Source of the DNA: Streptomyces venezuelae ATCC 10712
GTDB lineage: Bacteria; Actinomycetota; Actinomycetes; Streptomycetales; Streptomycetaceae
Assembly: GCF_008639165.1 (NCBI RefSeq)
Contig: NZ_CP029197.1
Span: 2,046,001 to 2,110,000 of the forward strand
DNA: 64,000 nt
Direction of reading: 5' to 3'
This document shows, one piece after another, positions 41,578 through 49,705 of the stretch; within the stretch, counting starts at the first letter, position 1, and each line of letters starts with the position of its first letter. Both the position numbers and the translations under genes were made by a program. The notes under the pieces are model-generated. The model did not search any database and had not been told where the DNA came from. It saw nothing but the letters and a program-made list of their open reading frames with translations.

Positions 41578-42990
41578 GTGTCCGAGCTCGTCGCCGCCGA
41601 GGACGTCCTCCTCTTCGTCAACGCCGCCGTGACCGCCACCGGTCAGCGCGAGTTCCGTTCCACGGCCGCCGCGCAGCACTTCTCGCTCCGCTTCGTCCAC
41701 GAGTACGTCCGGGTCAACTACCGCCCCGTGTACGCCGCCGCCCTCGCCTTGGACATCAACCACCACAACGCCGCCCTCATCGTCGAGCAGCTGCTGCGCA
41801 CCGCCGACGAGGCGGGCGGCCCCGAGGAGAAGCGGGCCGAGGGACGGCTGATCGCGGCCCGGCTCGCGCTGCTGCCGCCGCAGCGGGTCTACCGGCTGTT
41901 CCGCGCGCTGCGCGCCGCCGGGGTCAACAACCGGCGTACGCGCGCGATCACGCGCGCGTGGCTCGCGGCCCGGCCCGACCCGGCCCTGGACGCGGTGAAG
42001 TACCGGAGCGGGCTCAAGGCCGCCCTCCGGCACGTCCACGGGCGGCTGCCCGACCCCGAGACCGGCGACTTCCTCTTCGCGCCCGGCCGCCGCGTCCGGT
42101 ACGAGAACCCGACGCTCGACGCCTTCCGCCGGGCCCGCTACGAGCAGAGCGCGCTCTACGAACTGCCGTTCACCGTCGCGGAGGGCTTCGCCGCCCGGCA
42201 CGGCGTGCCGCGCGAGCTGTTCCTGGAGCGGATCGCGCCCCGGATGACCCGGCTCGAACAGCTCAGGACCGAGCGGGCCGCCGACCTGACCGTCATGCCG
42301 CTGACCCGCCTCGCGCTGTACGTCCTGTCGCTGCCGTACGGGGAGCGGGTGGCCCGCCGGGCCGAGCTGACGGCCGCGCTGCGGGCCGCCGCCCGGCGCG
42401 CGGCCGGGCCGTACGCCGGGAGCTGGGGACGGGTCGCGGCCGTGCTCGACGACAGTTTCTCCTCCTCCGGCTCCGCGGTGAAGCGGCGCCGTCCGCTGGC
42501 GGTCGCCCTCGGCTGCCACCACCTCCTCGAGGCCCTCGCGGCGCCCGGGGCGTACACCCCGCTCTGGACCTCGGGCGGCGACGATCCGCTGCTCGTACGG
42601 CCGTACGGCCCGACGCCGCTCGGCACCCGGATCCTGGACGCGCTCGACACCGGCCCGGAGCGTCTTGTGATCGTCTCGGACGGCTGGGACAACGCGCCGC
42701 CGGGGCTCGCCGGCGAGGTGCTGCGGGTGTGGCGCTCGCGGCTCGACCCGGAGCGGCGGACGAGCGTGGTGCACCTGAACCCCGTATACGACGCGGAGGG
42801 CTTCGATGTGCGCCGGCTGGCCCCGAGCGTGCCCGTCGCGGGAATCCGCGACGCGGAGGACCTGGCGGCGCTCGTGGAGATCGCGCAGTTCGCCGAGGGG
42901 CGGACGGGGTTCGCGGAACTGCGGGCGTATCTGGACCGGCGGGTGGAGCTGTTCCTGGCAGGGGCGACGGGAGAGGGGGCCCGGGGGTGA
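41578..42990 (+). CDS. TROVE/vWA-like (Ro60-like) protein
   Basis: A 470-residue cytoplasmic protein with no signal or membrane segment. Residues 1-280 are helical repeats rich in Arg and Leu, with I-N-H-H-N-A near 58, V-N-N-R-R-T-R near 117 and K-Y-R-S-G-L-K near 141, resembling the RNA-binding HEAT-like ring of TROVE proteins. Residues 282-460 look like a von Willebrand A domain: D-D-S-F-S-S-S near 290 fits the metal-site DxSxS and V-S-D-G-W-D-N near 365 fits the later MIDAS Asp. Ro60-type proteins hold Y RNAs and take part in RNA quality control. GTG 41578 has GGGAGGGG 3-10 bases upstream. It is coupled to the next gene by a GTGA overlap. Confidence 0.65.
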   Translation: MSELVAAEDVLLFVNAAVTATGQREFRSTAAAQHFSLRFVHEYVRVNYRPVYAAALALDINHHNAALIVEQLLRTADEAGGPEEKRAEGRLIAARLALLPPQRVYRLFRALRAAGVNNRRTRAITRAWLAARPDPALDAVKYRSGLKAALRHVHGRLPDPETGDFLFAPGRRVRYENPTLDAFRRARYEQSALYELPFTVAEGFAARHGVPRELFLERIAPRMTRLEQLRTERAADLTVMPLTRLALYVLSLPYGERVARRAELTAALRAAARRAAGPYAGSWGRVAAVLDDSFSSSGSAVKRRRPLAVALGCHHLLEALAAPGAYTPLWTSGGDDPLLVRPYGPTPLGTRILDALDTGPERLVIVSDGWDNAPPGLAGEVLRVWRSRLDPERRTSVVHLNPVYDAEGFDVRRLAPSVPVAGIRDAEDLAALVEIAQFAEGRTGFAELRAYLDRRVELFLAGATGEGARG

Positions 42991-44156
42991 GCCGGATCGA
43001 TCTGAGCGGGCTCGACGTGCGGCCCGCGCAGGTGTGGGGCGGGGTACGGCTCGTGCCGCTCGTCCGGGCCGAGCCGGTGCCGGGCCTTCGGCTGCACCGG
43101 GAGGTCTACGGCGGCTTCGGCGCGGTCGACCTGCCCGACCGCACCACCTACCTCTCGTACGTCCCGCACGGCTTCGTCGCCGACTGGACCGGGACGGGGT
43201 CGGGCGCGGAGTCCGCCGCGTACGGGACCCGGCTCGGCGGGGAGGTGACGGCGGCGGACAGCATGCCCGTGCGCCGTCTCCACCGGATGGCCAAGCGGCG
43301 CCGCGACAAGGACGGACGCGCCGAGCGCAGGCTCCGCTTCCTGCCGCTGCACCTCGCCCTGGAGGGCTACCTCGCGCTGCACTTCGGCGGGCCGTCCGTG
43401 GTCTGGGACGAGTGGTCCCGGGAGGCGGTCCGGCACGGCCTCTCGCCACGCTCCGAGGCGGCGTACGCGGGGTGGAGCGTGCCGGGGCTCGCGGAGGCGC
43501 TGCGGATCTTCGAGCTGCACCCGGGCCAGTGCGGCATGCTCCTGTACGTCGCCGACGCGCTCGCCGCGGCCTTCGTCGTCCCGCATCCGGAGGACTACCG
43601 GCTGCTGCACCCGACGCTGGTCGAGGACCTGTACGGGGAGCTGGTCCACCAGTACGCGTACTACGGCGCCCCCGTGCCCGAGTTCACCGCGCGCATCCGG
43701 GACGGGGCCGGCGGCGTCCGGAGCCTCGCGGACCTGCGGGCGGCGGCCCGGGAGCAGGAGCGGGCCTGGGCGGCGGCGCACGACGGCCTCATGGCGCGGG
43801 ACCTCCTGGAGACCTCGTACGCCTTCGAGCGGGTGCAGCGGATGGGGCCGTTCGACCTGTACCGGTTCCTGCCGCCGTTCCTGCGGGGCGGGGCGGAGCA
43901 GCACATCGGGGAGCTGATCACCGACCGCAAGGGGCGGACCGTCTATCTGAAGACGTTCCGACTCTCGGAGAACCAGATCCGAAAGGGGCACCTGCTGCGG
44001 CGGCTCGCCGACTGCGACTGGCACCTGGGGAGGACGGCGGAGGCGCTCGGCACCTCGTACGCGGAGGTCGTGCGGCGGATCCGGAGCGCCGGGCTCGACC
44101 CGCTCCTGAACGCCCATGTGGTCACGGAACGGCTCCGCGAAGATCAGGAAAGCTGA
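42987..44156 (+). CDS. ARPP-2-like protein with C-terminal helix-turn-helix
   Basis: A 389-residue cytoplasmic protein. The N-terminal half begins L-D-V-R-P-A-Q-V-W-G-G-V-R-L-V-P-L-V and later has L-P-L-H-L-A-L-E-G-Y-L near 116, which I associate with the ARPP-1/ARPP-2 families that occur with vWA/TROVE proteins in predicted conflict systems. The middle has an F-E-L-H-P-G-Q-C-G-M-L motif near 172. The last 60 residues (E-A-L-G-T-S-Y-A-E-V-V-R-R-I) form a Fis-like helix-turn-helix. The gene overlaps the vWA gene by 4 bp, and its stop abuts the glnII GlnR box directly. Function is unknown; the family call is from memory and needs a profile search. Confidence 0.55.
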   Translation: MSRIDLSGLDVRPAQVWGGVRLVPLVRAEPVPGLRLHREVYGGFGAVDLPDRTTYLSYVPHGFVADWTGTGSGAESAAYGTRLGGEVTAADSMPVRRLHRMAKRRRDKDGRAERRLRFLPLHLALEGYLALHFGGPSVVWDEWSREAVRHGLSPRSEAAYAGWSVPGLAEALRIFELHPGQCGMLLYVADALAAAFVVPHPEDYRLLHPTLVEDLYGELVHQYAYYGAPVPEFTARIRDGAGGVRSLADLRAAAREQERAWAAAHDGLMARDLLETSYAFERVQRMGPFDLYRFLPPFLRGGAEQHIGELITDRKGRTVYLKTFRLSENQIRKGHLLRRLADCDWHLGRTAEALGTSYAEVVRRIRSAGLDPLLNAHVVTERLREDQES

Positions 44157-44194
44157 GTAACACGGGGTTCACATTCGGGCAACCGACGGGAAAT
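44157..44194 (+). promoter_or_regulatory. GlnR box upstream of glnII
   Basis: GTAAC (44157), TTCAC (44168), GCAAC (44179) and GAAAT (44190) have exact 11-bp phasing. Sites one and four match the consensus best. The box starts at the first base after the stop of the ARPP-like gene and lies 101 bases upstream of the glnII start. Confidence 0.78.
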
Positions 44195-44294
44195 CCCGTG
44201 TTGCGAAGCTGCGACCGGACACAGACACCGCAGCTTCTCGCAGCGTCGCGAGCCGCCGCGACACCCGCAGCAGCACGCCCAAAGGATGAGGCCC

Positions 44295-45326
44295 GTGACC
44301 TTCAAGGCTGAGTACATCTGGATCGACGGCACCGAGCCGACCGCGAAGCTTCGTTCGAAGACGAAGATCATCGTGGGCGGGGGCGCCGCGCTCGGCGAGC
44401 TGCCGATCTGGGGCTTCGACGGTTCCAGCACGAACCAGGCCAAGGGCCACGCCTCGGACCGTGTTCTCAAGCCGGTCTTCGTCTGCCCGGACCCGATCCG
44501 CGGCGGCGACGACGTCCTGGTGCTGTGCGAGGTCCTCAACACGGACATGACGCCGCACGAGTCCAACACGCGTGCCGCGCTGGCCGAGGTCGCCGCGAAG
44601 TACGCCGCTCAGGAGCCGATCTTCGGCATCGAGCAGGAGTACACGTTCTTCGAGGGCACCCGCCCGCTCGGCTTCCCGGTCAACGGCTTCCCGGCCGCTC
44701 AGGGCGGCTACTACTGCGGTGTCGGCGCGGACGAGATCTTCGGCCGCCCGATCGTCGAGGCGCACCTGGAGAACTGCCTCAAGGCCGGTCTCGGCATCTC
44801 CGGCATCAACGCCGAGGTCATGCCCGGGCAGTGGGAGTTCCAGGTCGGCCCGCTGGCCCCGCTGGAGGTCTCGGACCAGCTGTGGATCGCCCGCTGGCTG
44901 CTGTACCGCACGGCCGAGGACTTCAACGTCTCCGCGACGCTGGACCCGAAGCCGGTGAAGGGCGACTGGAACGGCGCGGGCGCGCACACCAACTTCTCGA
45001 CGAAGGCGATGCGCGAGGGTTACGACGCGATCATCACCGCCGCCGAGTCCCTCGGCGAGGGCTCGAAGCCGCTCGACCACGTCAAGAACTACGGCGCCGG
45101 CATCGACGACCGCCTGACGGGCCTGCACGAGACCGCCCCGTGGGACCAGTACTCCTACGGCGTCTCGGACCGCGGCGCCTCGGTCCGCATCCCGTGGCAG
45201 GTCGAGCAGGACCAGAAGGGCTACATCGAGGACCGCCGCCCCAACGCCAACGTGGACCCGTACGTGGTGACCCGCCTCCTGGTGGACACCTGCTGCGAGG
45301 CCCTGGCCAAGGCCGGCCAGGTCTGA
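44295..45326 (+). CDS. glnII: Glutamine synthetase II (eukaryotic-type)
   Basis: A 343-residue octameric-type enzyme that makes glutamine under nitrogen limitation and is not adenylylated. The start GTG 44295 gives M-T-F-K-A-E-Y-I-W-I-D-G, the standard N-terminus, with GGATGAGG 4-11 bases upstream; an ATG at 44286 would lack conservation. G-F-D-G-S-S-T lies near residue 40, E-Q-E-Y-T-F near 115, P-G-Q-W-E-F-Q near 178, N-G-A-G-A-H-T-N near 226 and R-R-P-N-A-N near 316. Length equals that of S. coelicolor GlnII. A GlnR box and a terminator flank it, so it is monocistronic. Confidence 0.97.
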   Translation: MTFKAEYIWIDGTEPTAKLRSKTKIIVGGGAALGELPIWGFDGSSTNQAKGHASDRVLKPVFVCPDPIRGGDDVLVLCEVLNTDMTPHESNTRAALAEVAAKYAAQEPIFGIEQEYTFFEGTRPLGFPVNGFPAAQGGYYCGVGADEIFGRPIVEAHLENCLKAGLGISGINAEVMPGQWEFQVGPLAPLEVSDQLWIARWLLYRTAEDFNVSATLDPKPVKGDWNGAGAHTNFSTKAMREGYDAIITAAESLGEGSKPLDHVKNYGAGIDDRLTGLHETAPWDQYSYGVSDRGASVRIPWQVEQDQKGYIEDRRPNANVDPYVVTRLLVDTCCEALAKAGQV

Positions 45327-45338
45327 CCCGCACCCTCT

Positions 45339-45377
45339 GAAGGGGCGCCCACCGTCAGGGACGGGGGGCGCCCCTTC
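45339..45377 (+). terminator. Intrinsic terminator after glnII
   Basis: GAAGGGGCGCCC pairs with GGGCGCCCCTTC and encloses an inner CCGTC/GACGG stem, beginning 13 bases after the stop codon. Confidence 0.82.
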
Positions 45378-45492
45378 GGCATGCGCACGGGGGTCCGGGA
45401 GGCACCCTCTCTCCCGGCATGTGGGAAGGATGACACGGGGTTTGGCCGGCAGAGGGGTCGTCGACGGCATTCCCTTCTGGTTCAATAGGGAT

Positions 45493-45615
45493 ATGGCCAT
45501 CACTCAGAACGACACCGCGACGGGTCGTCACGACCTCGAGCCGTTCTGGCCTTCCCGGCAGCACCACGACTTCGACCGGGTGTGTTGCCGCGCGAGGAAC
45601 GCGTCGGCCCTCTAA
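45493..45615 (+). CDS. Short leader peptide with tandem Cys-Cys codons
   Basis: A 40-residue ORF, ATG 45493 to TAA 45615, with AGGG just upstream. It reads M-A-I-T-Q-N-D-T-A-T at the N-terminus and ends R-V-C-C-R-A-R-N-A-S-A-L. Adjacent Cys codons 31-32 (TGT TGC at 45583-45588) are followed within 13 bases by an RNA hairpin region, and a regulator gene starts 98 bases after the stop. Short ORFs with Cys clusters at the C-terminus are known in actinobacteria as cysteine-sensing leaders, so this is probably a regulatory peptide rather than a functional protein. An in-frame upstream ATG at 45424 would extend it but has no ribosome site. Confidence 0.55.
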   Translation: MAITQNDTATGRHDLEPFWPSRQHHDFDRVCCRARNASAL

Positions 45616-45657
45616 CGCCCCGATCGGAACGGTCCGATCCCGGCCTTCGGCCGACGC
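45601..45657 (+). promoter_or_regulatory. Alternative hairpins downstream of the Cys-Cys codons (attenuator candidate)
   Basis: GCGTCGGCC (45601-45609, within the last leader codons) pairs with GGCCGACGC (45649-45657), enclosing GATCGGA-ACGG-TCCGATC (45622-45639). CGGCC-TTC-GGCCG (45641-45653) is an alternative hairpin that cannot form together with the outer stem. Ribosome position on the leader would choose between them. Confidence 0.5.
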
Positions 45658-45712
45658 GCACGACGTACGACTCCTGTCCGTTCGTTTCTTCGCGCGAAAG
45701 AGCTGAGACCTC

Positions 45713-46261
45713 ATGGCCCAGACCGCTCACAGCACCCCCACCGCCGTCCGCCCCGGCCGTCATCGGCTGCGTGCCGTCGATCCCGACGAGATCGTCGACT
45801 TCGCCCAGGTCGCGGACTTCCTGCCGCCCGGCGCCACCCTGCTGCCCGCTCCCCCGCACACCCTGCCCACGCTGCCGGGGCGGCCGCCGATGGTCGGCTA
45901 CCTCGTGCTCGTCCCCGCCGACCAGCAGGCGCGGCTGCCGCTCGCGGCTCCCGCGCCCGTGGCCGCCGCGGTCGACGAGCCCGGTCCCGTGGTCATCGAC
46001 GGGGTGCGGCGGGTCGCCGTCGTGGACGGGGTGGCGCTCGACCTGACGTATCTGGAGTTCGAGCTGCTCGCCCATCTGGTGGCACACCCCCACCGGGTGC
46101 ACACCCGCGACCAGTTGGTCACCACGGTGTGGGGGTACGGACACGTCGGCGACGGGCGCACGGTCGACGTGCACGTGGCCCGGCTGCGGCGCAAGCTGGG
46201 CGCCGAGCACCGCCACACGATCCAGACCGTGCGGCGGGTCGGCTACAAGTACACGCCCTGA
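45713..46261 (+). CDS. Winged-helix DNA-binding protein (OmpR/PhoB-type C-terminal domain) without receiver domain
   Basis: A 182-residue protein. Residues 95-182 form a PhoB-type winged helix: L-D-L-T-Y-L-E-F-E-L-L-A-H-L, then R-D-Q-L-V-T-T-V-W-G-Y-G, then V-D-V-H-V-A-R-L-R-R-K-L-G, ending I-Q-T-V-R-R-V-G-Y-K-Y-T-P. The N-terminal part (1-90) is not a receiver domain; it contains V-D-F-A-Q-V-A-D-F-L-P-P-G-A-T-L and appears family-specific. No phospho-acceptor Asp is visible, so it is an orphan regulator. It follows the leader peptide and the hairpins. The convergent PepSY gene ends 5 bases away. Confidence 0.85.
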   Translation: MAQTAHSTPTAVRPGRHRLRAVDPDEIVDFAQVADFLPPGATLLPAPPHTLPTLPGRPPMVGYLVLVPADQQARLPLAAPAPVAAAVDEPGPVVIDGVRRVAVVDGVALDLTYLEFELLAHLVAHPHRVHTRDQLVTTVWGYGHVGDGRTVDVHVARLRRKLGAEHRHTIQTVRRVGYKYTP

Positions 46262-46265
46262 TCCG

Positions 46266-47696
46266 TCAGTTCGCCTTCGCCCTCGTCCTGGACACCAGTC
46301 CCAGGACGAGGTCCACGGCGAGGAACAGCAGCAGGCTGATGCCGAGCAGCGGCACGAACCAGGCCACCAGCGCCGTGACCGCGAGCAGCGGGAGCAGCAG
46401 GGTGACCGGGATCCTCCGCCACGCCCCTCGGGCCGCCGGGCGGCCCGGGCGGCGCAGCCACCACATCCGGTAGCCCCACAGGATCAGAAGGATCAGGGAG
46501 AGCGCCAGGGCGGCGAGCGCCAGCTGGTTGAACAGGCCGAGGAACACGCCGGTGTGCCCGTCGATGCCTATCCGGGTGAGCTTGGCCAGCAGCGGGTAGT
46601 CGGCGAAGCGGAGCCGGTCGAGGACCGTGCCGTCCGCCGGGTCGAGCGCCACCGAGTCGAGCTCAAGCGGGAACTGGGTGTCGGTCTCCTTGACCACGTA
46701 CCCCTTGCCCCCGGTCGGCAGGACCAGGGAGATCTTCGGGCTGTCGATGCCGGCCGCCCGGGCGGCGTCGAGTGCCTTGTCGAGGCCGATGTCCGGGCCC
46801 TGGGCGGCGGCGCCGCCGGTGTGGGCGCCGCCGTGGCCCTCGTGCTCCGAGGAGCCGCCGGCCACGCCGCCGACGGTCGCGGTGAGAGTGGGGGTCGCGC
46901 CGCCGAGGCCGTCCTGGACGATGCCGATGTTCTCGCCCGCGTACCGCGACCAGGTCAGGCCCGTCGCCGAGAGCAGGACGAGACCGGTCACGGCCCACAG
47001 GCCGACCGAGCCGTGCCAGGACAGGGTGCGGCGGCGCGAGGCCGGACCGCCCTCCGGTACGAACAGGGCGCGGCGGTTCCTGCGGCGCCGGCCGAGCCAG
47101 AGCAGCAGGCCGCCGAGCGCGATGACCCAGAGCCAGCTCGCGGCGAGTTCGCTGTAGTTGCGGCCGGTCTCGCCCAGGTGCAGATCGCGGTGCAGGCCGT
47201 CGATCCAGGTGCGCAGCGGCAGGGCGCCGGAGCTGCCGTAGCTGGGCAGCTGTCCGCGTACGTCACCGGTGTACGGGTCGACGAAGACGGCCAGCTGGGT
47301 GTCCTCGGGGACGTCGGGGTCGGCCATCAGGACCCGGGTGGTCGCGCCGGGTTCGGCGCCGGGCCAGACGGCGGTGACGGTGCCGTTCGGGTTGACCTTG
47401 CGGGCGATGTTCACCTGCTGGGAGAGCGGCAGGGTGGTCTCGCCGACGGGGACCTCCAGCTCGTGCGCGTACACGACCTTCTCGGCCTGGAAGGAGAGCG
47501 CGTAGAGCAGGCCGCTGGCGGCGGCCACGAGGAGGAACGGGGCGACGAGGACGCCCGCGTAGAAGTGCATGCGCAGGACGAGGGGGCGCAGTGCGCTCCA
47601 GGCCGTGGGCTTCGCCGGGGCGGCGGGGGAGGCGGGGGCGGGGTGCGACGGTGGCGCCTCGGTGGTTTCCGGGCGTGCGGGATCGTCGATGGTCAT
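46266..47696 (-). CDS. PepSY-associated membrane protein
   Basis: A 476-residue protein. Residues 1-32 are a Pro/Ala-rich cytoplasmic tail, then R-M-H-F-Y-A-G-V-L-V-A-P-F begins the first membrane helix (about 41-65). Further helices lie near 185-205, 235-255, 385-410 and 425-465. Between helices are PepSY-like domains with F-V-D-P-Y-T-G near 138 and D-G-L-H-R-D-L-H near 162, plus a His-rich segment (S-E-H-E-G-H-G-G-A-H) near 280. PepSY-TM proteins are often linked to siderophore or metal uptake. It lies 51 bp after the His/Met-rich gene on the same strand, so the two are probably one operon. Confidence 0.88.
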   Translation of the reverse strand: MTIDDPARPETTEAPPSHPAPASPAAPAKPTAWSALRPLVLRMHFYAGVLVAPFLLVAAASGLLYALSFQAEKVVYAHELEVPVGETTLPLSQQVNIARKVNPNGTVTAVWPGAEPGATTRVLMADPDVPEDTQLAVFVDPYTGDVRGQLPSYGSSGALPLRTWIDGLHRDLHLGETGRNYSELAASWLWVIALGGLLLWLGRRRRNRRALFVPEGGPASRRRTLSWHGSVGLWAVTGLVLLSATGLTWSRYAGENIGIVQDGLGGATPTLTATVGGVAGGSSEHEGHGGAHTGGAAAQGPDIGLDKALDAARAAGIDSPKISLVLPTGGKGYVVKETDTQFPLELDSVALDPADGTVLDRLRFADYPLLAKLTRIGIDGHTGVFLGLFNQLALAALALSLILLILWGYRMWWLRRPGRPAARGAWRRIPVTLLLPLLAVTALVAWFVPLLGISLLLFLAVDLVLGLVSRTRAKAN

Positions 47697-47747
47697 GACG
47701 TGGCTGTCCTTGGAGTTCGGTGCAGACAGGGGGAAGGGACCCCCGGG

Positions 47748-48467
47748 TCAGACGTGTGCTCCGAGGGCCGTGGCGCGGGGTACGGACAGCCGGGGCGGAC
47801 CGCGCCGGGAGAGGGTGTGCGCGAGGACGACCGTGGGCGGCCGGTGGGCGTCGCGCCGGGCCCGGCGGACCGGGCGGCGCGGGAGGTCGGGGACCCGCAC
47901 GCGCGCGACGAGCAGGCGCAGGGGTGTGAAGGCGTACGCGAGGGCGGCTCGGGCGAGCGTGAGGAACGCGGCCTCGCCGTGGGCCAGCCAGAGGCCGCAG
48001 AGGAGTGCGGCGAGGAGGTGGGCGGCGAGCATGCCGGTGCTGGAGCTCATGTCCATGCCAGAGCTCATGTCCATGCCGCCGCCCATTTCCATGTTCATGT
48101 CCGCGGGCATGGTGGGGGCCGTCGGCATGGTGTGGTGCATGGCGTGCATGGCGTGCGTCCCAGTCGGCTCCCGCGGTGGCGTCGCCACCGGGTGGCCCGT
48201 GTCCCCCGCCCGTGACCCCGCCATCGAGAACATCAGATGCAGGGCCCCCTGGAGGGCGAACAGCGCGCCCGCGATCGTCGCCGCGCCCCGGCGCCGGCCC
48301 GCCGCCGCCCAGGCGACGACCGCCGTCACGGCGAAGGCGCCGAGGAGGGTGAGCGCCGGAAGCTGATGCGCAGACATGGACGAATGCCCCACGGCGGCCA
48401 ATGTCACGCACACCACCGCGAACAGGGCGGCTCGCAACACGCGCAGAGGCGATCGGGCATTCGTCAT
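47748..48467 (-). CDS. Membrane protein with His/Met-rich metal-binding segment
   Basis: A 239-residue protein with about four to five hydrophobic helices (near residues 8-28, 36-53, 60-80, 142-165 and 170-185). Between helices three and four lies a striking His/Met cluster at about residues 104-143: H-A-M-H-A-M-H-H-T-M and repeated M-D-M-S-S. Such clusters bind copper. The C-terminal tail is Arg/Pro-rich. Its gene precedes the PepSY gene, and both carry His-rich parts, suggesting a copper-handling pair; this role is inferred. ATG 48467 is used. Confidence 0.75.
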   Translation of the reverse strand: MTNARSPLRVLRAALFAVVCVTLAAVGHSSMSAHQLPALTLLGAFAVTAVVAWAAAGRRRGAATIAGALFALQGALHLMFSMAGSRAGDTGHPVATPPREPTGTHAMHAMHHTMPTAPTMPADMNMEMGGGMDMSSGMDMSSSTGMLAAHLLAALLCGLWLAHGEAAFLTLARAALAYAFTPLRLLVARVRVPDLPRRPVRRARRDAHRPPTVVLAHTLSRRGPPRLSVPRATALGAHV

Positions 48468-48600
48468 CGCCCGTCATGGTGTCACCCCGCCCCACGCGGG
48501 ACGAGACCCCCTCGGGAAGTGATGACGTTCCTCCCGCGGCGGAATCCTCCGGAAGCGAAAGTCCTGGTCCCGGGCGGTGCCGCCGGGCAGGCTCGGGACC

Positions 48601-49602
48601 ATGAGACTTCTGGTGCTCGGTGGTACGGAGTTCGTGGGCCGCGCGGTCGTCGAGGCCGCGCTCGACCGGGGATGGGAGGTGACCGTCTTCCATCGCGGCC
48701 GGCACGCGCCCCCAGCGGGCGTCACCTCGCTGATCGGCGACCGCACGACCGGTCCCGACGGGCTCGCCGCGCTCGCCACGGGGTCCTGGGACGTCGTCGT
48801 GGACACCTGGTCGGCGGCGCCTTCGGCGGTGCGGGACGCGGCGCGGCTGCTCACGGACCGGGCCGGGCGGTACGCGTACGTGTCGAGCCGTTCGGTGTAC
48901 GCGTGGCCCGCGGCCGCCGGGCTCGCGGAGGACGGCCCGCTGGTCGAAGGGTCGCCGGACGACGGTGACGTGCCGTACGCCGAGGCCAAGCGGGGTGGTG
49001 AGCTCGCCGCCACGGCGGCGTTCGGGGCGGACCGGACGCTGCTCGTCCGCGCGGGTCTGATCCTCGGCCCGTACGAGAACGTGGGCCGGCTCCCCTGGTG
49101 GCTCGGCCGGATCGCGCGCGGCGGCTCCGTGATCGCCCCCGGGCCCTCCTCGCTGCCGATCCAGTACGTCGACGCCCGCGACCTGGCCGAGTGGACGCTC
49201 GACGCGGTGTCCGCCGGGCTCTCGGGGCCGTACAACCTGATCTCGCCGCCCGGGCACACCACCATGGGCGAGCTGCTCCACGCCTGCGTACGGGCCACCG
49301 GCGCCGGCGCCGAACTGCGCTGGACCGCGCCCGAGGCGCTCGTCGCGGCCGGGGTGGCGCCCTGGTCGGAACTGCCGGTGTGGCTGCCGCCGGGCGAGAC
49401 GTACGACGCGATCCACCGGGCCGACGTCTCCCGGGCCGTGGCGGCCGGGCTGCACTGCCGCCCCGTCGAGGAGACGGTCGCGGACACCTGGGCCTGGCTG
49501 GAATCGATCGGCGGGGTGGCGCCCCGGCGCCCCGACCGGCCGGAGGTCGGGCTCTCCCCCGAGCGGGAGGCGGAGGTGCGGGCGGCGCTGGGGACGGAGT
49601 GA
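48601..49602 (+). CDS. NAD-dependent epimerase/dehydratase family protein (atypical SDR)
   Basis: A 333-residue protein beginning M-R-L-L-V-L-G-G-T-E-F-V-G-R-A, the G-x-x-G-x-x-G-type Rossmann motif of atypical SDRs resembling RNA-binding CSP41-like reductases. Y-V-S-S-R-S-V-Y near residue 95 holds the Ser/Tyr region, but the classical Y-x-x-x-K is present as Y-A-E-A-K near residue 126. The C-terminus is acidic. The substrate is unknown. ATG 48601 is preceded only by a weak GG-rich site. It is divergent from the His/Met-rich membrane gene. Confidence 0.85.
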   Translation: MRLLVLGGTEFVGRAVVEAALDRGWEVTVFHRGRHAPPAGVTSLIGDRTTGPDGLAALATGSWDVVVDTWSAAPSAVRDAARLLTDRAGRYAYVSSRSVYAWPAAAGLAEDGPLVEGSPDDGDVPYAEAKRGGELAATAAFGADRTLLVRAGLILGPYENVGRLPWWLGRIARGGSVIAPGPSSLPIQYVDARDLAEWTLDAVSAGLSGPYNLISPPGHTTMGELLHACVRATGAGAELRWTAPEALVAAGVAPWSELPVWLPPGETYDAIHRADVSRAVAAGLHCRPVEETVADTWAWLESIGGVAPRRPDRPEVGLSPEREAEVRAALGTE

Positions 49603-49705
49603 CGCTCCCCGAGGAGACGTCAGTCCTGAACCACCTCAAACTGCTCATATCCGGGTGATCCACTAACGTCGACTCGAACGCGCACGTACCGGAGGAGTCG
49701 ACGCC

